From Lysinibacillus capsici (GTDB lineage: Bacteria > Bacillota > Bacilli > Bacillales_A > Planococcaceae), in assembly GCF_003367505.1 (NCBI RefSeq), contig NZ_PXXX01000011.1, positions 186,001-250,000 on the forward strand: a stretch of 64,000 nt of DNA, in the 5' to 3' direction. Position numbers and translations under genes: made by a program. Below the pieces are notes generated by a model. It worked only from the letters and a program-made list of their open reading frames with translations, did no database searches and was not told where the DNA came from. Shown piece by piece: positions 42,532 to 52,494 of the stretch; positions within the stretch are counted from its first letter, which is position 1, and every line of letters begins with the position of its first letter.

Positions 42532-43971
42532 TTATGTTTCTTGCAAGAGAATCTTTGCAAGACGAAAAATGCCTTCCTCAATGGCTTGCTCATCAATTTT
42601 AGCAAAGCCTAGTACCCATCCTTTTCGAGTATTTTCTAAGCAATACTTGCTCAGTGGATAAACACGTATCCCATTTTCGAGTGCGAGGTTCGTCATTGCT
42701 TCTTCATCAAACGATTCTTCCGCCTCAAGAAGCATATGCAAACCCGTTTCAATGCCACTTAGCTTGAAACGTTCGGCTAGTCCTGTCACCATGATTGCCT
42801 TTGTCATCGCTTCATGTCTACGTCGATAGACATTTCTGGTTCTCCTCATATGACGCATAAAATGACCGTGCTCAATAAAATGAGCAAGCGTTAATTGCTC
42901 CATAATGGGAAGATGCCGATAGGTTAATTGTTGTACTTGCGCAAGCTGGCGAATAGCATCTTTGGGGCCGATAACAGCCGATATTCGTATGCCAGGAGCA
43001 ACCATTTTAGAAAAACTCATCATATATAATGTGTTGTGAGGTTGTTGGCTAAACAAGGTAGGAAGCGGGCCACCTCGATACCTGAACTCACCATCATAAT
43101 CATCTTCTACAATCCAGAATTGATTTTTCGCGGATTTTTGCAGCAATTGTTGTTTGCGTGGCTCAGACATTATGACACCAACCGCACATTGGTGAGAAGG
43201 TGTAACAAAAATAAGCTTGGTTTGTGGATCAATCTGCTCTACTTGTACGCCATACTCATCCACGGGTACAGCAACAACATTCATACGCCGATATTTCATG
43301 GTCATCCAGGCTGCAGGAAAGCCTGGATCTTCCACAGAAACCGTTTCTCCTTCCTTAAGAAGGGCTTGGGCAATCAGATCGATACTATGCTGTGCGCCAG
43401 AGGTTAAGATGATTTGGTCAATCTCTACATGTACACCTCTTTCAAATGTCAGGTAACGTTGAATCTGTTCACGGAGCGGTGTGAAACCGTAGGCATCGCC
43501 ATAGCCCCAATTGGTCAGATCTGTTTCTGCTGAAGCCTGTAAAAACGATTGTCGCCAAGTTTTTCGGAAATGCTCGTCCAAATACGGCTCATGGGGACAA
43601 AAATCGATTGCGACGTTTCCATTTTCTTTGCCTCTAAACCAACTGTTTAATTCATCAACTGCCACGTTTAATAAAGGTAATGTTGGCGTAGATGGTCCTT
43701 GAGGAATCACCTCTTCTGCCAAGTTGGTTTTAAATCCCCATTCACTTACTCTTGTTCCTCCACGCCAATTTGTCACAGTATATCCTCGACTAAATAATTC
43801 CTCATAAACAATTTGTATGGTTGAGCGTGAAACACCTACTAATAAGGCGAGTTCTCGGGATGGAGGAAGTAACTCCCCTGGTGGCCATTTGCCTGTTGTA
43901 ATATGATGAATAGCTTGGTCAAGTAACTGTTGCCATATAGGATTTTTATCGTCTCGGTTAACTTGTAACAT
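42532..43971 (-). CDS. MocR/PdxR family GntR regulator with aminotransferase domain
   Basis: The 479-residue regulator joins an N-terminal winged helix (PIWQQLLDQAIHHITTGKWP, PPSRELALLVGVSRSTIQIV) to a class I aminotransferase-like domain with ILTSGAQHSIDLIAQALL, VEDPGFPAAW, and the PLP-lysine region MMSFSKMVAPGIRISAV. PdxR-type proteins sense PLP or control amino-acid pathways. Pyridoxal synthesis genes are not adjacent; the only divergent sequence is the gap before hemL. Target unknown. Confidence 0.88.
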   Translation of the reverse strand: MLQVNRDDKNPIWQQLLDQAIHHITTGKWPPGELLPPSRELALLVGVSRSTIQIVYEELFSRGYTVTNWRGGTRVSEWGFKTNLAEEVIPQGPSTPTLPLLNVAVDELNSWFRGKENGNVAIDFCPHEPYLDEHFRKTWRQSFLQASAETDLTNWGYGDAYGFTPLREQIQRYLTFERGVHVEIDQIILTSGAQHSIDLIAQALLKEGETVSVEDPGFPAAWMTMKYRRMNVVAVPVDEYGVQVEQIDPQTKLIFVTPSHQCAVGVIMSEPRKQQLLQKSAKNQFWIVEDDYDGEFRYRGGPLPTLFSQQPHNTLYMMSFSKMVAPGIRISAVIGPKDAIRQLAQVQQLTYRHLPIMEQLTLAHFIEHGHFMRHMRRTRNVYRRRHEAMTKAIMVTGLAERFKLSGIETGLHMLLEAEESFDEEAMTNLALENGIRVYPLSKYCLENTRKGWVLGFAKIDEQAIEEGIFRLAKILLQET

Positions 43972-44104
43972 TCAATTCACTTCCAGTTAGAATAGAGATT
44001 GTTAAAATATGAGAAAATTAATAATTTTGTACAGTCAATAATTATTATACTATCAAATCGATCATTTTATAGATATAGGATGTTTGTAGTCCACTTTGCA
44101 TCAT

Positions 44105-45406
44105 CTAATTACACGACATCCTTTTAAAGGCTACATCCGCAGCATGAATCGTTCTATCAATATCATGTATGGAATGAGCAGTCGAGATAAATATGCTTTC
44201 ATATTGAGAAGGAGGTAGAAGTATACCCTGTTTAAGCATTTCTTTATAAAAACGGCGAAACATCTCAGCATCTATTTTTTGAGCATCATCAAAATTTTGT
44301 AAGGGATGATCGATGAATGCGTAGCCAATCATTGTCCCAGCTTTCGTTGTTTTAAGTGGAATATGATTGTTATGAGCTACTTTTGATAAGCCTTGAATAA
44401 GCCGCTCTGCTAACGCTTCGATATACGTATAACTGTTATGATTTAATTTATTGATTGTGGTATACCCTGCTACCATAGCGATTGGATTACCCGATAAGGT
44501 TCCAGCCTGATAAATACTACCTTCAGGTGCAATGTGATTCATGATTTCTTTTTTTCCACCATATGCCCCAACAGGCATCCCTCCACCAATGATCTTTCCT
44601 AAACATGTTAAGTCTGGTTTTATGTTATAAAGCCCTTGAGCAGAGTGGTAATCTATACGAAAACCAGTCATGACCTCATCGAGTATAAATAGTCCACCAT
44701 ACTTTGTAGTGAAAGAACGTATTGCTTGAAGAAATTCAGGGTTAGCTGGTATTCCCGCCATATTGCCTGCAAACGGTTCTACGATGACTGCTGCTATTTG
44801 TGAGCCATATTTATCAAAGATCTTTTTCAGGACTTCGATATTATTATAAGGTATGGAGATTGTATGCTTAGTGATCTCTATAGGTACACCCAGACTATCA
44901 GGAAGGCTGAAGGTAGCAATTCCTGAGCCTGCCTTTACTAATAGATGATCACTGTGCCCATGATAGTTTCCATCAAATTTCACAATCATGTCTTTGCCAG
45001 TAAAGCCTCTAGCTAGTCTAATGGCGCTCATTGTCGCTTCTGTACCCGAATTAACCATTCGAATCTTCTCTATGGAAGGTATGCGAGTAGCTATTAATGT
45101 TGCCAGCTTATTTTCTTGTAAAGTTGGCAAGCCAAAACTTGTCCCCCTCTTGATGGCTTCAAGAAGTGCATCTGAAACTTCCTTATCTGCATGTCCATGA
45201 ATTAATGGCCCCCAAGATAGAACATAATCTATATAGCGATTGCCATCAATATCATATATGTTTGAGCCTTTCCCGTGACTCATAAAAATTGGCTCCATCC
45301 CAACTGATTGAAATGCTCTCACTGGGCTATTTACCCCACCAGGCATAAGTTTTTTTGCTATTTCGAAGGCTTCTATTGATTTTGTCGTATCGATGTTAAA
45401 AACCAC
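44105..45406 (-). CDS. hemL: Glutamate-1-semialdehyde 2,1-aminomutase
   Basis: The 433-residue PLP enzyme matches HemL/GsaB throughout: [71 protein letters not shown] and [20 protein letters not shown] with the PLP lysine. It makes 5-aminolevulinate in the C5 pathway. It stands apart from other hem genes, so it may be a second copy. The only in-frame start, GTG 45406, lies inside the candidate ribosome-binding site GAAAGGTGG; an ATC eight bases downstream of that site could serve instead. The BenE-type gene ends 14 bases before it. Confidence 0.88.
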   Translation of the reverse strand: MVFNIDTTKSIEAFEIAKKLMPGGVNSPVRAFQSVGMEPIFMSHGKGSNIYDIDGNRYIDYVLSWGPLIHGHADKEVSDALLEAIKRGTSFGLPTLQENKLATLIATRIPSIEKIRMVNSGTEATMSAIRLARGFTGKDMIVKFDGNYHGHSDHLLVKAGSGIATFSLPDSLGVPIEITKHTISIPYNNIEVLKKIFDKYGSQIAAVIVEPFAGNMAGIPANPEFLQAIRSFTTKYGGLFILDEVMTGFRIDYHSAQGLYNIKPDLTCLGKIIGGGMPVGAYGGKKEIMNHIAPEGSIYQAGTLSGNPIAMVAGYTTINKLNHNSYTYIEALAERLIQGLSKVAHNNHIPLKTTKAGTMIGYAFIDHPLQNFDDAQKIDAEMFRRFYKEMLKQGILLPPSQYESIFISTAHSIHDIDRTIHAADVAFKRMSCN

Positions 45407-45420
45407 CTTTCGTAGTGATA

Positions 45421-46647
45421 TTATCTTTGTCTGATTTGTTGTCCCTCATTTATACTTTGCTGTTTTCTGAGCAATGGAACATTCATTAATAAATGTGCGC
45501 CCAAACCAGCTACAAGCCCCCAAAATGCCCCGCCAACTCCAAGTAAAGTAACATTTGCGGCTGTTGCCAAAAAAGTAATGAGTGCTGTTTCGCGTCCAAT
45601 AGGATTTGTTAAAGCATTGGCAAGGCTACTACCAATTGTGCCTAGCAACGCTAATCCCGCTAATGTTGCAATGAACGTAGCTGGGAGAATTAAAAACAAT
45701 GCAGCCAATGTTACCCCAAAAATTCCGACAATTATATAAAAAATGCCACAAACAATACCTGCAATATAACGTTTTCTTGAATCCTCATGAGCGTCCTTCC
45801 CCGTACAGATAGCTGCTGTAATTGCTGCTATGTTAAAAGCATGCGATCCAAAGGGTGCTGTCAGGAGTGATCCCAATCCTGTTACAATCAAAATCGGATT
45901 GGCACTCGTTTTAAATCCATCATTTCGCAACACTAACATGCCTGGCATGTACTGTCCTGTTAAGGTAATAATAAAAAGCGGCAAAGCGACACCCAATAAT
46001 GCATGTAGAGAAAACGTTGGCGTAACAAATACAGGAGACGCGAAGGCTAACTCGATATGGCTGAAATCTACCTGCCCCATACTTATTAAATAAATCAAGC
46101 CAATGACTAGAATACCGACAATTGCATAGCGAGATGTAAACCTTCTTAGTACGATATACGTAGTAAACAGGACGATGACAAGTAAAGGTTCCACTTTCGC
46201 ACCACCAAAGGCTGAAATACCAAATTGTAATAAAATACCTGCCAGTAGACCTGACGCAATACCTGGAGGAATAAGTTGGACAAAACGTTCGAACATGCCT
46301 GATAAACCTAACAAAACAAATGCTATTGCAGAAATAATATAAGCTCCAATGGCTTCAGCATATGGGGTAACAGCTAAAGCTGAAACAAGAAACGCCACGC
46401 CTGGTGTTGACCAAGCTGTAATAATGGGTTCACGATATCGGTAACTTAGCCAGATACCCGTTACCCCCACACCAATGGAAATCGACCATATCCATGATGC
46501 AGTCATTTCTGGACTTAGACCGGCAACCTTGGCAGCCTGAAACACCAAGATAAAAGTGCCCCCATAGTTAACTAAGACAGATATAAAAGCAGCGATGGTG
46601 GGCGACAGGAAATCCCGTACATTCAGTGAAACGTATGTTGAGTTCAT
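45421..46647 (-). CDS. BenE family benzoate/H+ symporter-like transporter
   Basis: The 408-residue protein has about 12 membrane segments and BenE phrases: [40 protein letters not shown] and [20 protein letters not shown]. BenE proteins take up benzoate, but purine and other substrates are also known in the wider group. Linked to hemL by a 14-base gap, an unusual pairing whose meaning is unclear. ATG 46647 follows AGGAAAG. Confidence 0.85.
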   Translation of the reverse strand: MNSTYVSLNVRDFLSPTIAAFISVLVNYGGTFILVFQAAKVAGLSPEMTASWIWSISIGVGVTGIWLSYRYREPIITAWSTPGVAFLVSALAVTPYAEAIGAYIISAIAFVLLGLSGMFERFVQLIPPGIASGLLAGILLQFGISAFGGAKVEPLLVIVLFTTYIVLRRFTSRYAIVGILVIGLIYLISMGQVDFSHIELAFASPVFVTPTFSLHALLGVALPLFIITLTGQYMPGMLVLRNDGFKTSANPILIVTGLGSLLTAPFGSHAFNIAAITAAICTGKDAHEDSRKRYIAGIVCGIFYIIVGIFGVTLAALFLILPATFIATLAGLALLGTIGSSLANALTNPIGRETALITFLATAANVTLLGVGGAFWGLVAGLGAHLLMNVPLLRKQQSINEGQQIRQR

Positions 46648-46679
46648 ACACTTTCCTACCTTTCTACAAATTATTTAAT

Positions 46680-47200
46680 CTCTTCTTCATACTAGAAATT
46701 CATCACGTATTCTCGTCCTTTAAGGACTGTTCCCTTGTGGAATGTCAATTTCCTATTGTCATTAGCCCTCTTTATGCAATGATTCCAAGTAACGCTTTAC
46801 TTGCCGCTATTTGATAAAATGTCAATCTACCTGAACTAAACAGTAGCACTTCCCCTCCTTGCTAATAAATGAACGGTCTTAGCATAACGTAATACGGATT
46901 GATAAAAAACATCCAAAACTACGAATTTTAGCAGTCCATAAAATTAGGTACAATAAAAAAATACTATCCTTATATTGTAGTTTTAAAAAAGAATTGAACG
47001 TTTAAAACAAAGATTGATTATTCATTTTAAAGTTTGATTAAAAGTCCTGTGTTGCTATGTAGGATTCTTTTGTTCAACAAACGGGCCAGATGTGGAACTA
47101 GGAAAAGCGTCTTTTTACAAATAAAAAAGATTGAGTTGAACGTATTCTTTTGTAATAATTGGTATTAATCAATAAGTTAATTAATGAAATAAGATTCAAT
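46680..47200. repeat. Gene-free region with a dispersed repeat piece
   Basis: No coding frame with a ribosome-binding site. TTGTTCAACAAACGGGCCAG at 47063-47100 belongs to the dispersed intergenic family. Confidence 0.45.
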
Positions 47201-47222
47201 AGAAAAATATAGGAGTGTGTCC

Positions 47223-47999
47223 ATGGATAAAAATGAATTAATATCACTATTTCACAAAGAACTTCGACAAGAGGCTCAAGTAAAAGGTTACATAAGAGAG
47301 GAAACGGAGCATGTTGTGCGTCACATTTCACAATTTGGTGAAAAAGGGTTCATAATCTCATCTAATGTAAACGAAGGTGATGTAAGAGAAATTATTAAGA
47401 ACGAGTTAAACTATTTTAGTAACATTGAGCAGGATTTTGAGTGGAAGGTGTATAGCTACGACAAGCCTGATAATTTGAAAGATATTCTTAAACAAGAAGA
47501 TTTCACAATAGATGATCCTGAAGCAGTAATGGTCATGAAGTTAGATAATCAGCACCCCTTGCTTAATAATGACCAACACTTCAATTTAAAGGAAATAACA
47601 GATGAACAAGGCATTCAAGACATTATTGTACTAGAAGATGCCATCTGGAATGTATCGCATGCTGAGCTGGGGAAAAGACTTTGGAGAGATAAACAGAATA
47701 ATCCTGAATCCCTATACATTTATGGAATTTATGAAGATGGTCAGCTGGTAAGTGCTGCTTGGATGTACTTGGAAAAAAACTCCTCCTTTGCTAGCTTATG
47801 GGGAGGTTCAACGCTACCGTTGTTCCGAGGAAAAGGTTACTATACAGCACTTTTAGCTACTCGTGCAAAAAAGGCATATGAAAATGGGCATCCTTTCCTT
47901 ACTGTTGACGCCAGTCCAATGAGTGAACCTATCCTAGAAAAGTGTGGTTTTCTATGTCTTGCATACTCTTATGGCTGCCAGTCACCTTCTACCAAGTAG
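47223..47999 (+). CDS. GNAT family N-acetyltransferase with N-terminal extension
   Basis: The 258-residue protein has a poorly conserved N-terminal half and a C-terminal GNAT domain (WMYLEKNSSFASLWGGSTLP, FRGKGYYTALLATRAKKAYE, VDASPMSEPILEKCGFLCL). RGKGYY matches the acetyl-CoA loop R/Q-x-x-G-x-G/A. ATG 47223 follows AGGAG by seven bases; GTG 47217 is too near. Substrate unknown. Confidence 0.8.
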   Translation: MDKNELISLFHKELRQEAQVKGYIREETEHVVRHISQFGEKGFIISSNVNEGDVREIIKNELNYFSNIEQDFEWKVYSYDKPDNLKDILKQEDFTIDDPEAVMVMKLDNQHPLLNNDQHFNLKEITDEQGIQDIIVLEDAIWNVSHAELGKRLWRDKQNNPESLYIYGIYEDGQLVSAAWMYLEKNSSFASLWGGSTLPLFRGKGYYTALLATRAKKAYENGHPFLTVDASPMSEPILEKCGFLCLAYSYGCQSPSTK

Positions 48000-48210
48000 A
48001 AGAGCATCTTATTATAAAACTAGCAAATAGAAGTTCATGTGTTATTTCGTTTAAGGGCGCTTTTCTGTAATAAGTTAAGCGTCTTTATTCATGAAAAGGC
48101 TATATTATTGAATAACTTTCTGGTTTACCAAACGTCGCTTTGGAGACGTTTCTTGAAAAGATTAATGTTATAATCTGTATGAAACTAACAAAAAACAGGA
48201 GATTGAGGTT

Positions 48211-48612
48211 ATGCAATATAAGGTTTGGAATGGTGCATCAGCAATTATTATTAAAGGTAATAGTGTCATTAATGATTCGTACAAAAAATTCAAATAGTTG
48301 GAGCATTCCTTCAGAGGGAGTAGAAGTTGGCGAAACCGCAGAGGAAGCTTGAATACGTGAAATTGCAGAAGAAACTGGTTATGAAGCTAAGATAGTTAAA
48401 GAATTACATACAAAAAAACAATTATCAAAGAATATAAAGTAACAACGCAATACTTTTTATGTAAAATTACTGGTGGTGAAATTCAATATCAAGATCCTGA
48501 TGAAGAAATTGAGGAAATTTCGTGGAAGAATAGTAATGAAATTTCAAGATTAATTCATACTTATCCAGAAGACCAAGAAGTTATTGAACAATTATTATCT
48601 AAGTTCTCTTAA
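48211..48612 (+). pseudogene. Nudix hydrolase gene with several lesions
   Basis: Starting MQYKVWNGASAIIIKGNSV at 48211, the frame shifts by one base near 48262, continues MIRTKNSNSWSIPSEGVEVG with the Nudix box GVEVGETAEEA-IREIAEETGYEA, is interrupted by TGA at 48349-48351 (a Cys or similar codon is expected between EEA and IREI), and shifts again in the A-run near 48412-48418 before TQYFLCKITGGEIQYQDPDE. Three independent lesions make decay certain. It ends at TAA 48610. Confidence 0.85.
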
Positions 48613-48616
48613 AAAA

Positions 48617-48655
48617 ATCTTCAACAAACGGGCGCAATTTTGGAACAACATAGCT
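48617..48655. repeat. Dispersed intergenic repeat piece
   Basis: CTTCAACAAACGGGCGCAAT, then TTTGGAACAAC. Similar to 47063-47100 (CAACAAACGGGCCAGATGTGGAAC). Confidence 0.5.
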
Positions 48656-48707
48656 GAAGAATGTTCAAACTTTTTTATAAAAATCTCATACTTATCTAAA
48701 GAGAGTA

Positions 48708-48746
48708 ACTCCATTTTGATCAATCTTTTTCAAAATGGAGTTTTTG
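48708..48746 (+). terminator. Strong terminator
   Basis: AACTCCATTTTG with CAAAATGGAGTT, perfect 12-bp arms, then TTTTG. Confidence 0.85.
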
Positions 48747-48838
48747 ATGTTGCTATTAGATAAGGATTAAGGGATATTTTTTAATCCATCTTTATTCTAG
48801 TTTACTGTGATTTGATTTACCAATTTCTAGAACCAATA

Positions 48839-49381
48839 CTATGTATGTGGGATTTTCTCAATATTGAACATCTCCCCTAAGGCAATTGGATTTTCTTTCC
48901 CGGTAATATGTTGAGGATCAATACGGTAAACTTGAACAGGCCCTCCGAAAACGGCTGATCGATATTTATCCACGTGTTGCTGGGATAAGGGGCGATTATA
49001 GTAACCAGGTACATATTTATTTATCATTTCTTGCAACATGTGTGTCGCTTCATTCAAATCCAAAATAGGCTGAGCCTTGCCAAAAACCATGACACTCATA
49101 TAAGCCGTGTCCGTTTTTGCAGGTACTGGATTTGTAATGGTTCCATATTCATCGCAAACCGTAAAGCAAACCTCTGGATTCTCTTCCATCACTTGATTTC
49201 GTCTCCCGCCAGTGGCTCCATGGAAATAAAGCACTCCATTTGTCCACACAAAATTAAGGGGGACAACATACGGCAAATGACCATCAACCATACCCAAATG
49301 CCCAATGCGAGCTTGCTGCAAAAATGCATCAATTTTGTTCTTGTCCAACACTTCTCTGACTTTATAACGTACCTTATCCAT
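48839..49381 (-). CDS. Pyridoxamine 5'-phosphate oxidase-like flavin-binding protein
   Basis: The 180-residue protein has the split-barrel fold motif IGHLGMVDGHLPYVVPLNFV, then LYFHGATGGRRNQVMEENPE and VCFTVCDEYG. It belongs to the FMN-binding PNPOx-like group used for antibiotic resistance (NimA-like) or unknown reductions. Start ATG 49381 (AGGAG eight bases upstream) replaces a GTG three codons earlier. No link to vitamin B6 genes. Confidence 0.82.
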   Translation of the reverse strand: MDKVRYKVREVLDKNKIDAFLQQARIGHLGMVDGHLPYVVPLNFVWTNGVLYFHGATGGRRNQVMEENPEVCFTVCDEYGTITNPVPAKTDTAYMSVMVFGKAQPILDLNEATHMLQEMINKYVPGYYNRPLSQQHVDKYRSAVFGGPVQVYRIDPQHITGKENPIALGEMFNIEKIPHT

Positions 49382-49488
49382 TGTTATCACTCCTACTTGT
49401 AGTATGATGTGATTTTATCAACCTTTGGATTGAATAAAAACGTCCATAACTACAGCAATTAAGCAATCCATTTTCCAACTTGAAACAA

Positions 49489-49532
49489 AGACAAAACCAC
49501 CGTTCAACAAAGAATGCTCAAACGATGGTTCT
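49489..49532 (-). terminator. Terminator of the flavin-reductase unit
   Basis: Minus-strand arms AACCATCGTT and AACGGTGGTT followed by TTGTCTTT; it closes the transcript that begins near 52.4 kb. Confidence 0.65.
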
Positions 49533-49551
49533 ATTTTTAGGAGATAGGTAA

Positions 49552-50028
49552 TTATAAGCTTATTGGCTGACTAACTTTGCTATATTTGCCTTCAAAGAAC
49601 GCAAGTGGTGAACCATCGCTCATCTCAATATCGGTTACTTCTCCAATAAAGAGTGTATGGTCTCCTGCAATTTGTTTGCTATGAACATTACATACAATAT
49701 TTGCTAATGCATTTTTTAATACCGGTAGCCCATTTACCCAGTCAAATTCAACTTCACGTTCTTCTTTAATTTGTCCTGCAAAATGCATGGATAGCTCTTT
49801 TTGTTCCTCTGATAATATATTCACAGCAAATTTGCCTGAAGTATTAATCTTATCTAGCATTCTAGCTTTTTCGCCAATGGATATTAAGACTAATTTCGGG
49901 TCAAGCGAAACGGACATAAATGCGTTTGCTGTCATACCGTGTGCTTCCCCTTCAATCACAGTCGTAATTACTGTTACCCCTGTAGCAAATTTACCCATTG
50001 CATTTCTAAAAGTTCTATCATCCATCAT
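49552..50028 (-). CDS. Flavin reductase (HpaC-like component)
   Basis: The 158-residue protein has the flavin-reductase split barrel: RNAMGKFATGVTVITTVIEG, GMTANAFMSVSLDPKLVLIS and VKILSEEQ-type FAVNILSEEQKELSMHFAGQ. Such proteins reduce free FAD or FMN with NADH and pass it to a partner oxygenase. An HpaB-type oxygenase is encoded 4.7 kb upstream under a matching operator, so this is its probable reductase. ATG 50028 follows AGGAGG. Confidence 0.88.
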   Translation of the reverse strand: MMDDRTFRNAMGKFATGVTVITTVIEGEAHGMTANAFMSVSLDPKLVLISIGEKARMLDKINTSGKFAVNILSEEQKELSMHFAGQIKEEREVEFDWVNGLPVLKNALANIVCNVHSKQIAGDHTLFIGEVTDIEMSDGSPLAFFEGKYSKVSQPISL

Positions 50029-50084
50029 GTTATTTCCTCCTTAAAATTCCTGATTTTATTATTTGAATATTCCGATATAAAAAG

Positions 50085-51413
50085 CTATTTAATAACCAAT
50101 TCCTTTTGAGGCAATGATTGCTCCACTAAGCTCTCTTCTATTACTGGCGCTTTGCGTAAAAATGTAGCAGAGATAAAGGAAGCCACTGACAGAATCACAA
50201 TGAAAATAGCGAGTGGAATCCAGGAGTTATTGTAAGTGCTAAGTAAAACTGTCGCAATCATAGGAGCAGTTCCTCCAAACAACGCCGACCCTGCTTGATA
50301 ACCAAGTGTTATTCCTGTATAACCGACATTTGTACTAAACATTTCTGTAAACATGGTGCCAATTATACTGGCAATAGCTGACCATAGAATGCCTAAACCG
50401 ATAATAGAAGCGGCATAAGCCCAAAACGTTGATGCTGTTGATAATAAATAATAGTAAGGGAAAGAGAATAACGCAATTCCTGCCGCTCCCATCATGAATA
50501 GGCGTTTACGTCCCAGTACGTCAGATATTTTCCCCATGACTGGAATACACAATGTCGTCACAATAGTTGCAACAGTAATAATATTCAGTGCTGTAGTCCT
50601 TGAGAAACCAATGTTATCTGTCGCATAGGAGATAAAAAATGTTGTGAAAACATAGAATGGACCCACTTCCACACATTTTGCCCCTAAGGAAATTAATACA
50701 GCTTTCCAATGATAACGTAATGTCTCAAAAAGGGGTACTTTTACAACATTGCCTTTTTGCTTTTCTTCACTAAATGCCGATGTCTCCTCGATGCCACGGC
50801 GAATCCAGAATCCCGTAATCACTAGAACGGCACTTAATAGAAAAGGAAGTCTCCATCCCCATGAAAGAAATTGCTCCTCTGGAAGCAAACTGACGATTGA
50901 AATAGCCGTTGTGCCAAGTAGCATACCTAGAGGAATTCCCATTGCAGGAAAACTTCCAAAGAATCCTCGTTTTTCTTTTGGTGCATTTTCAACTGCTAGG
51001 AGAACAGCTCCTCCCCATTCCCCACCAACAGCTATACCTTGGAGGAGTCTCAAGAATACTAGTAGAATAGGCGCGAAAATGCCGATTGAACTATATGTTG
51101 GTAGCAAGCCTATACATACGGTTGAAATCCCCATTAATAAAAGTGAAACAACAAGGGTGTTTTTCCTTCCAAATTTATCGCCCATATGACTAAAAATGAG
51201 CCCCCCAAGAGGTCGAATGAAAAACGTTACACCAAACGAAGCATAAGCGAGTAACAAACTTACATATGGATCATGGCTTGGGAAAAATAATTTATTGAAG
51301 ACAAGTGCTGCCACGGTACCATAAAGAAAGAAATCGTAAAATTCAATTGTACTGCCAACTAAACTAGCGAATAATACTTTTCGGGAACTTGCAGTTGATT
51401 TTTCTTTTCCCAT
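50085..51413 (-). CDS. MFS transporter of the metabolite:H+ symporter (MHS) type
   Basis: The 442-residue protein has 12 membrane segments and MHS/ProP-ShiA phrases: STIEFYDFFLYGTVAALVFN, FIRPLGGLIFSHMGDKFGRK, LLQGIAVGGEWGGAVLLAVE. MHS carriers import organic acids such as shikimate, ketoglutarate and aromatic acids. Position in the GntR-controlled cluster suggests it imports the compound attacked by the HpaB-type oxygenase. It lies 56 bases upstream of the reductase gene. Confidence 0.87.
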   Translation of the reverse strand: MGKEKSTASSRKVLFASLVGSTIEFYDFFLYGTVAALVFNKLFFPSHDPYVSLLLAYASFGVTFFIRPLGGLIFSHMGDKFGRKNTLVVSLLLMGISTVCIGLLPTYSSIGIFAPILLVFLRLLQGIAVGGEWGGAVLLAVENAPKEKRGFFGSFPAMGIPLGMLLGTTAISIVSLLPEEQFLSWGWRLPFLLSAVLVITGFWIRRGIEETSAFSEEKQKGNVVKVPLFETLRYHWKAVLISLGAKCVEVGPFYVFTTFFISYATDNIGFSRTTALNIITVATIVTTLCIPVMGKISDVLGRKRLFMMGAAGIALFSFPYYYLLSTASTFWAYAASIIGLGILWSAIASIIGTMFTEMFSTNVGYTGITLGYQAGSALFGGTAPMIATVLLSTYNNSWIPLAIFIVILSVASFISATFLRKAPVIEESLVEQSLPQKELVIK

Positions 51414-51466
51414 TCATCACATTCCCCCAACAATTTGTTTTTTAAATACAGATTTGTGGATAAACT

Positions 51467-52333
51467 TTAATTCCAAATAGGGATTGTATCCATATAAGCG
51501 ACTCTGTTAAAAAATTTCACCGTTATTTCCTTTTGGTGTACCTCTTTCAATCTTTCTAATTTATTACTAAGCAGTTCAAATCTGATTTCGTGAGAGCTAT
51601 TATGGTTTAAAAAACCTTGAATGGTTTTACAGTCATCAGTAATCTCTACTTTGTATAAACCTTGTTTTGGCAAAACATATTTACCCTGAATTTGAAAAGC
51701 CATACTATTCAATCGCGGTTGTCTATCCAAATCTTTCGGATAATTTATAAATCCTTTTACTTCATAATGTTTGCCCAAGTAGTATGGAACTAGGTGAACA
51801 TCCCCTTCACTTATTAACTCTCTAATGAATGTTGAACTTATTTTGTTATCATTCGTGACCCTTTTGGAGATCACTGTCACTTTAAAGGGATTGTATCTAC
51901 TAGCCTTGCGCAAATAATTTACATTGCCTTGCGCTTTATAGCCAAAGTTAAAGTCAAAGCCCACAACAATGTGTGTAGCATGGAGCTTGATGATATATTG
52001 GTTAATAAATTCACTTGCAGGAAGTGAAGCGAAAAGCGATGTGAATTTCATGACAAAAACTTTATCAACACCGATTTGAGACATTTCTTCAAGCTTAGAA
52101 GACAAAGGGGTTAAATATTTTCTATCTGTTTCACCTTTGATAATCTCACTAGGGTGAGGATCAAAAGTCATGACTGATAATTTACAGTTATTTTTATGAG
52201 CAATTTTCTTTGCTTGCTGCAGTAAAAATTGATGGCCTATATGAACACCATCGAAAAAGCCTAACGCCATTACATGGGGTTCTTGTATGTCAAAATGCTC
52301 CTTCATTGGATGTGTTAAATGGATAATTTCCAC
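51467..52333 (-). CDS. RibF-like FAD synthetase domain protein with degenerate flavokinase half
   Basis: The 288-residue protein carries the adenylyltransferase half of bifunctional RibF: ALGFFDGVHIGHQFLLQQAK, VMTFDPHPSEIIKG, IVVGFDFNFGYKAQGNVNYL and ISSTFIRELISEGDV. The C-terminal half, where the riboflavin-kinase motif GxxRGRxLGFPTAN should stand, reads YEVKGFINYPKDLDRQPRLN and lacks PTAN, so kinase activity is not expected. Housekeeping ribF normally adjoins truB and rpsO; this copy instead sits in a catabolic unit with a flavin reductase and HpaB-type oxygenase. It may raise the local FAD supply. A GntR operator lies 38 bases before its start. Confidence 0.82.
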   Translation of the reverse strand: MEIIHLTHPMKEHFDIQEPHVMALGFFDGVHIGHQFLLQQAKKIAHKNNCKLSVMTFDPHPSEIIKGETDRKYLTPLSSKLEEMSQIGVDKVFVMKFTSLFASLPASEFINQYIIKLHATHIVVGFDFNFGYKAQGNVNYLRKASRYNPFKVTVISKRVTNDNKISSTFIRELISEGDVHLVPYYLGKHYEVKGFINYPKDLDRQPRLNSMAFQIQGKYVLPKQGLYKVEITDDCKTIQGFLNHNSSHEIRFELLSNKLERLKEVHQKEITVKFFNRVAYMDTIPIWN

Positions 52334-52370
52334 TACGCTTCACCTTCCTTACAAGTTAGCTAATCTTTAA

Positions 52371-52392
52371 TGTATACTGTACTGTGTATACA
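52371..52392. promoter_or_regulatory. GntR operator, flavin-reductase/MHS/RibF-like unit
   Basis: TGTATAC-N8-GTATACA, perfect arms; differs from the copy at 56253 at one of 22 positions. Lies 38-59 bases upstream of the first start codon in the unit. Confidence 0.75.
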
Positions 52393-52494
52393 TTGATGAA
52401 CAATAAAAATGTAGAAGTTTATATGCATCAGAGGCAATTTTAGATGAGATTCTTGACCCCATCTAAAAAATTAGCTTCTCTAATATTGAATCGC

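Noticed and set aside
52438..52468. Terminator TTTTAGATG/CATCTAAAA after the cupin gene
   Set aside because: No T-run follows on the transcribed strand; read-through or another mechanism is possible, so it was not listed.
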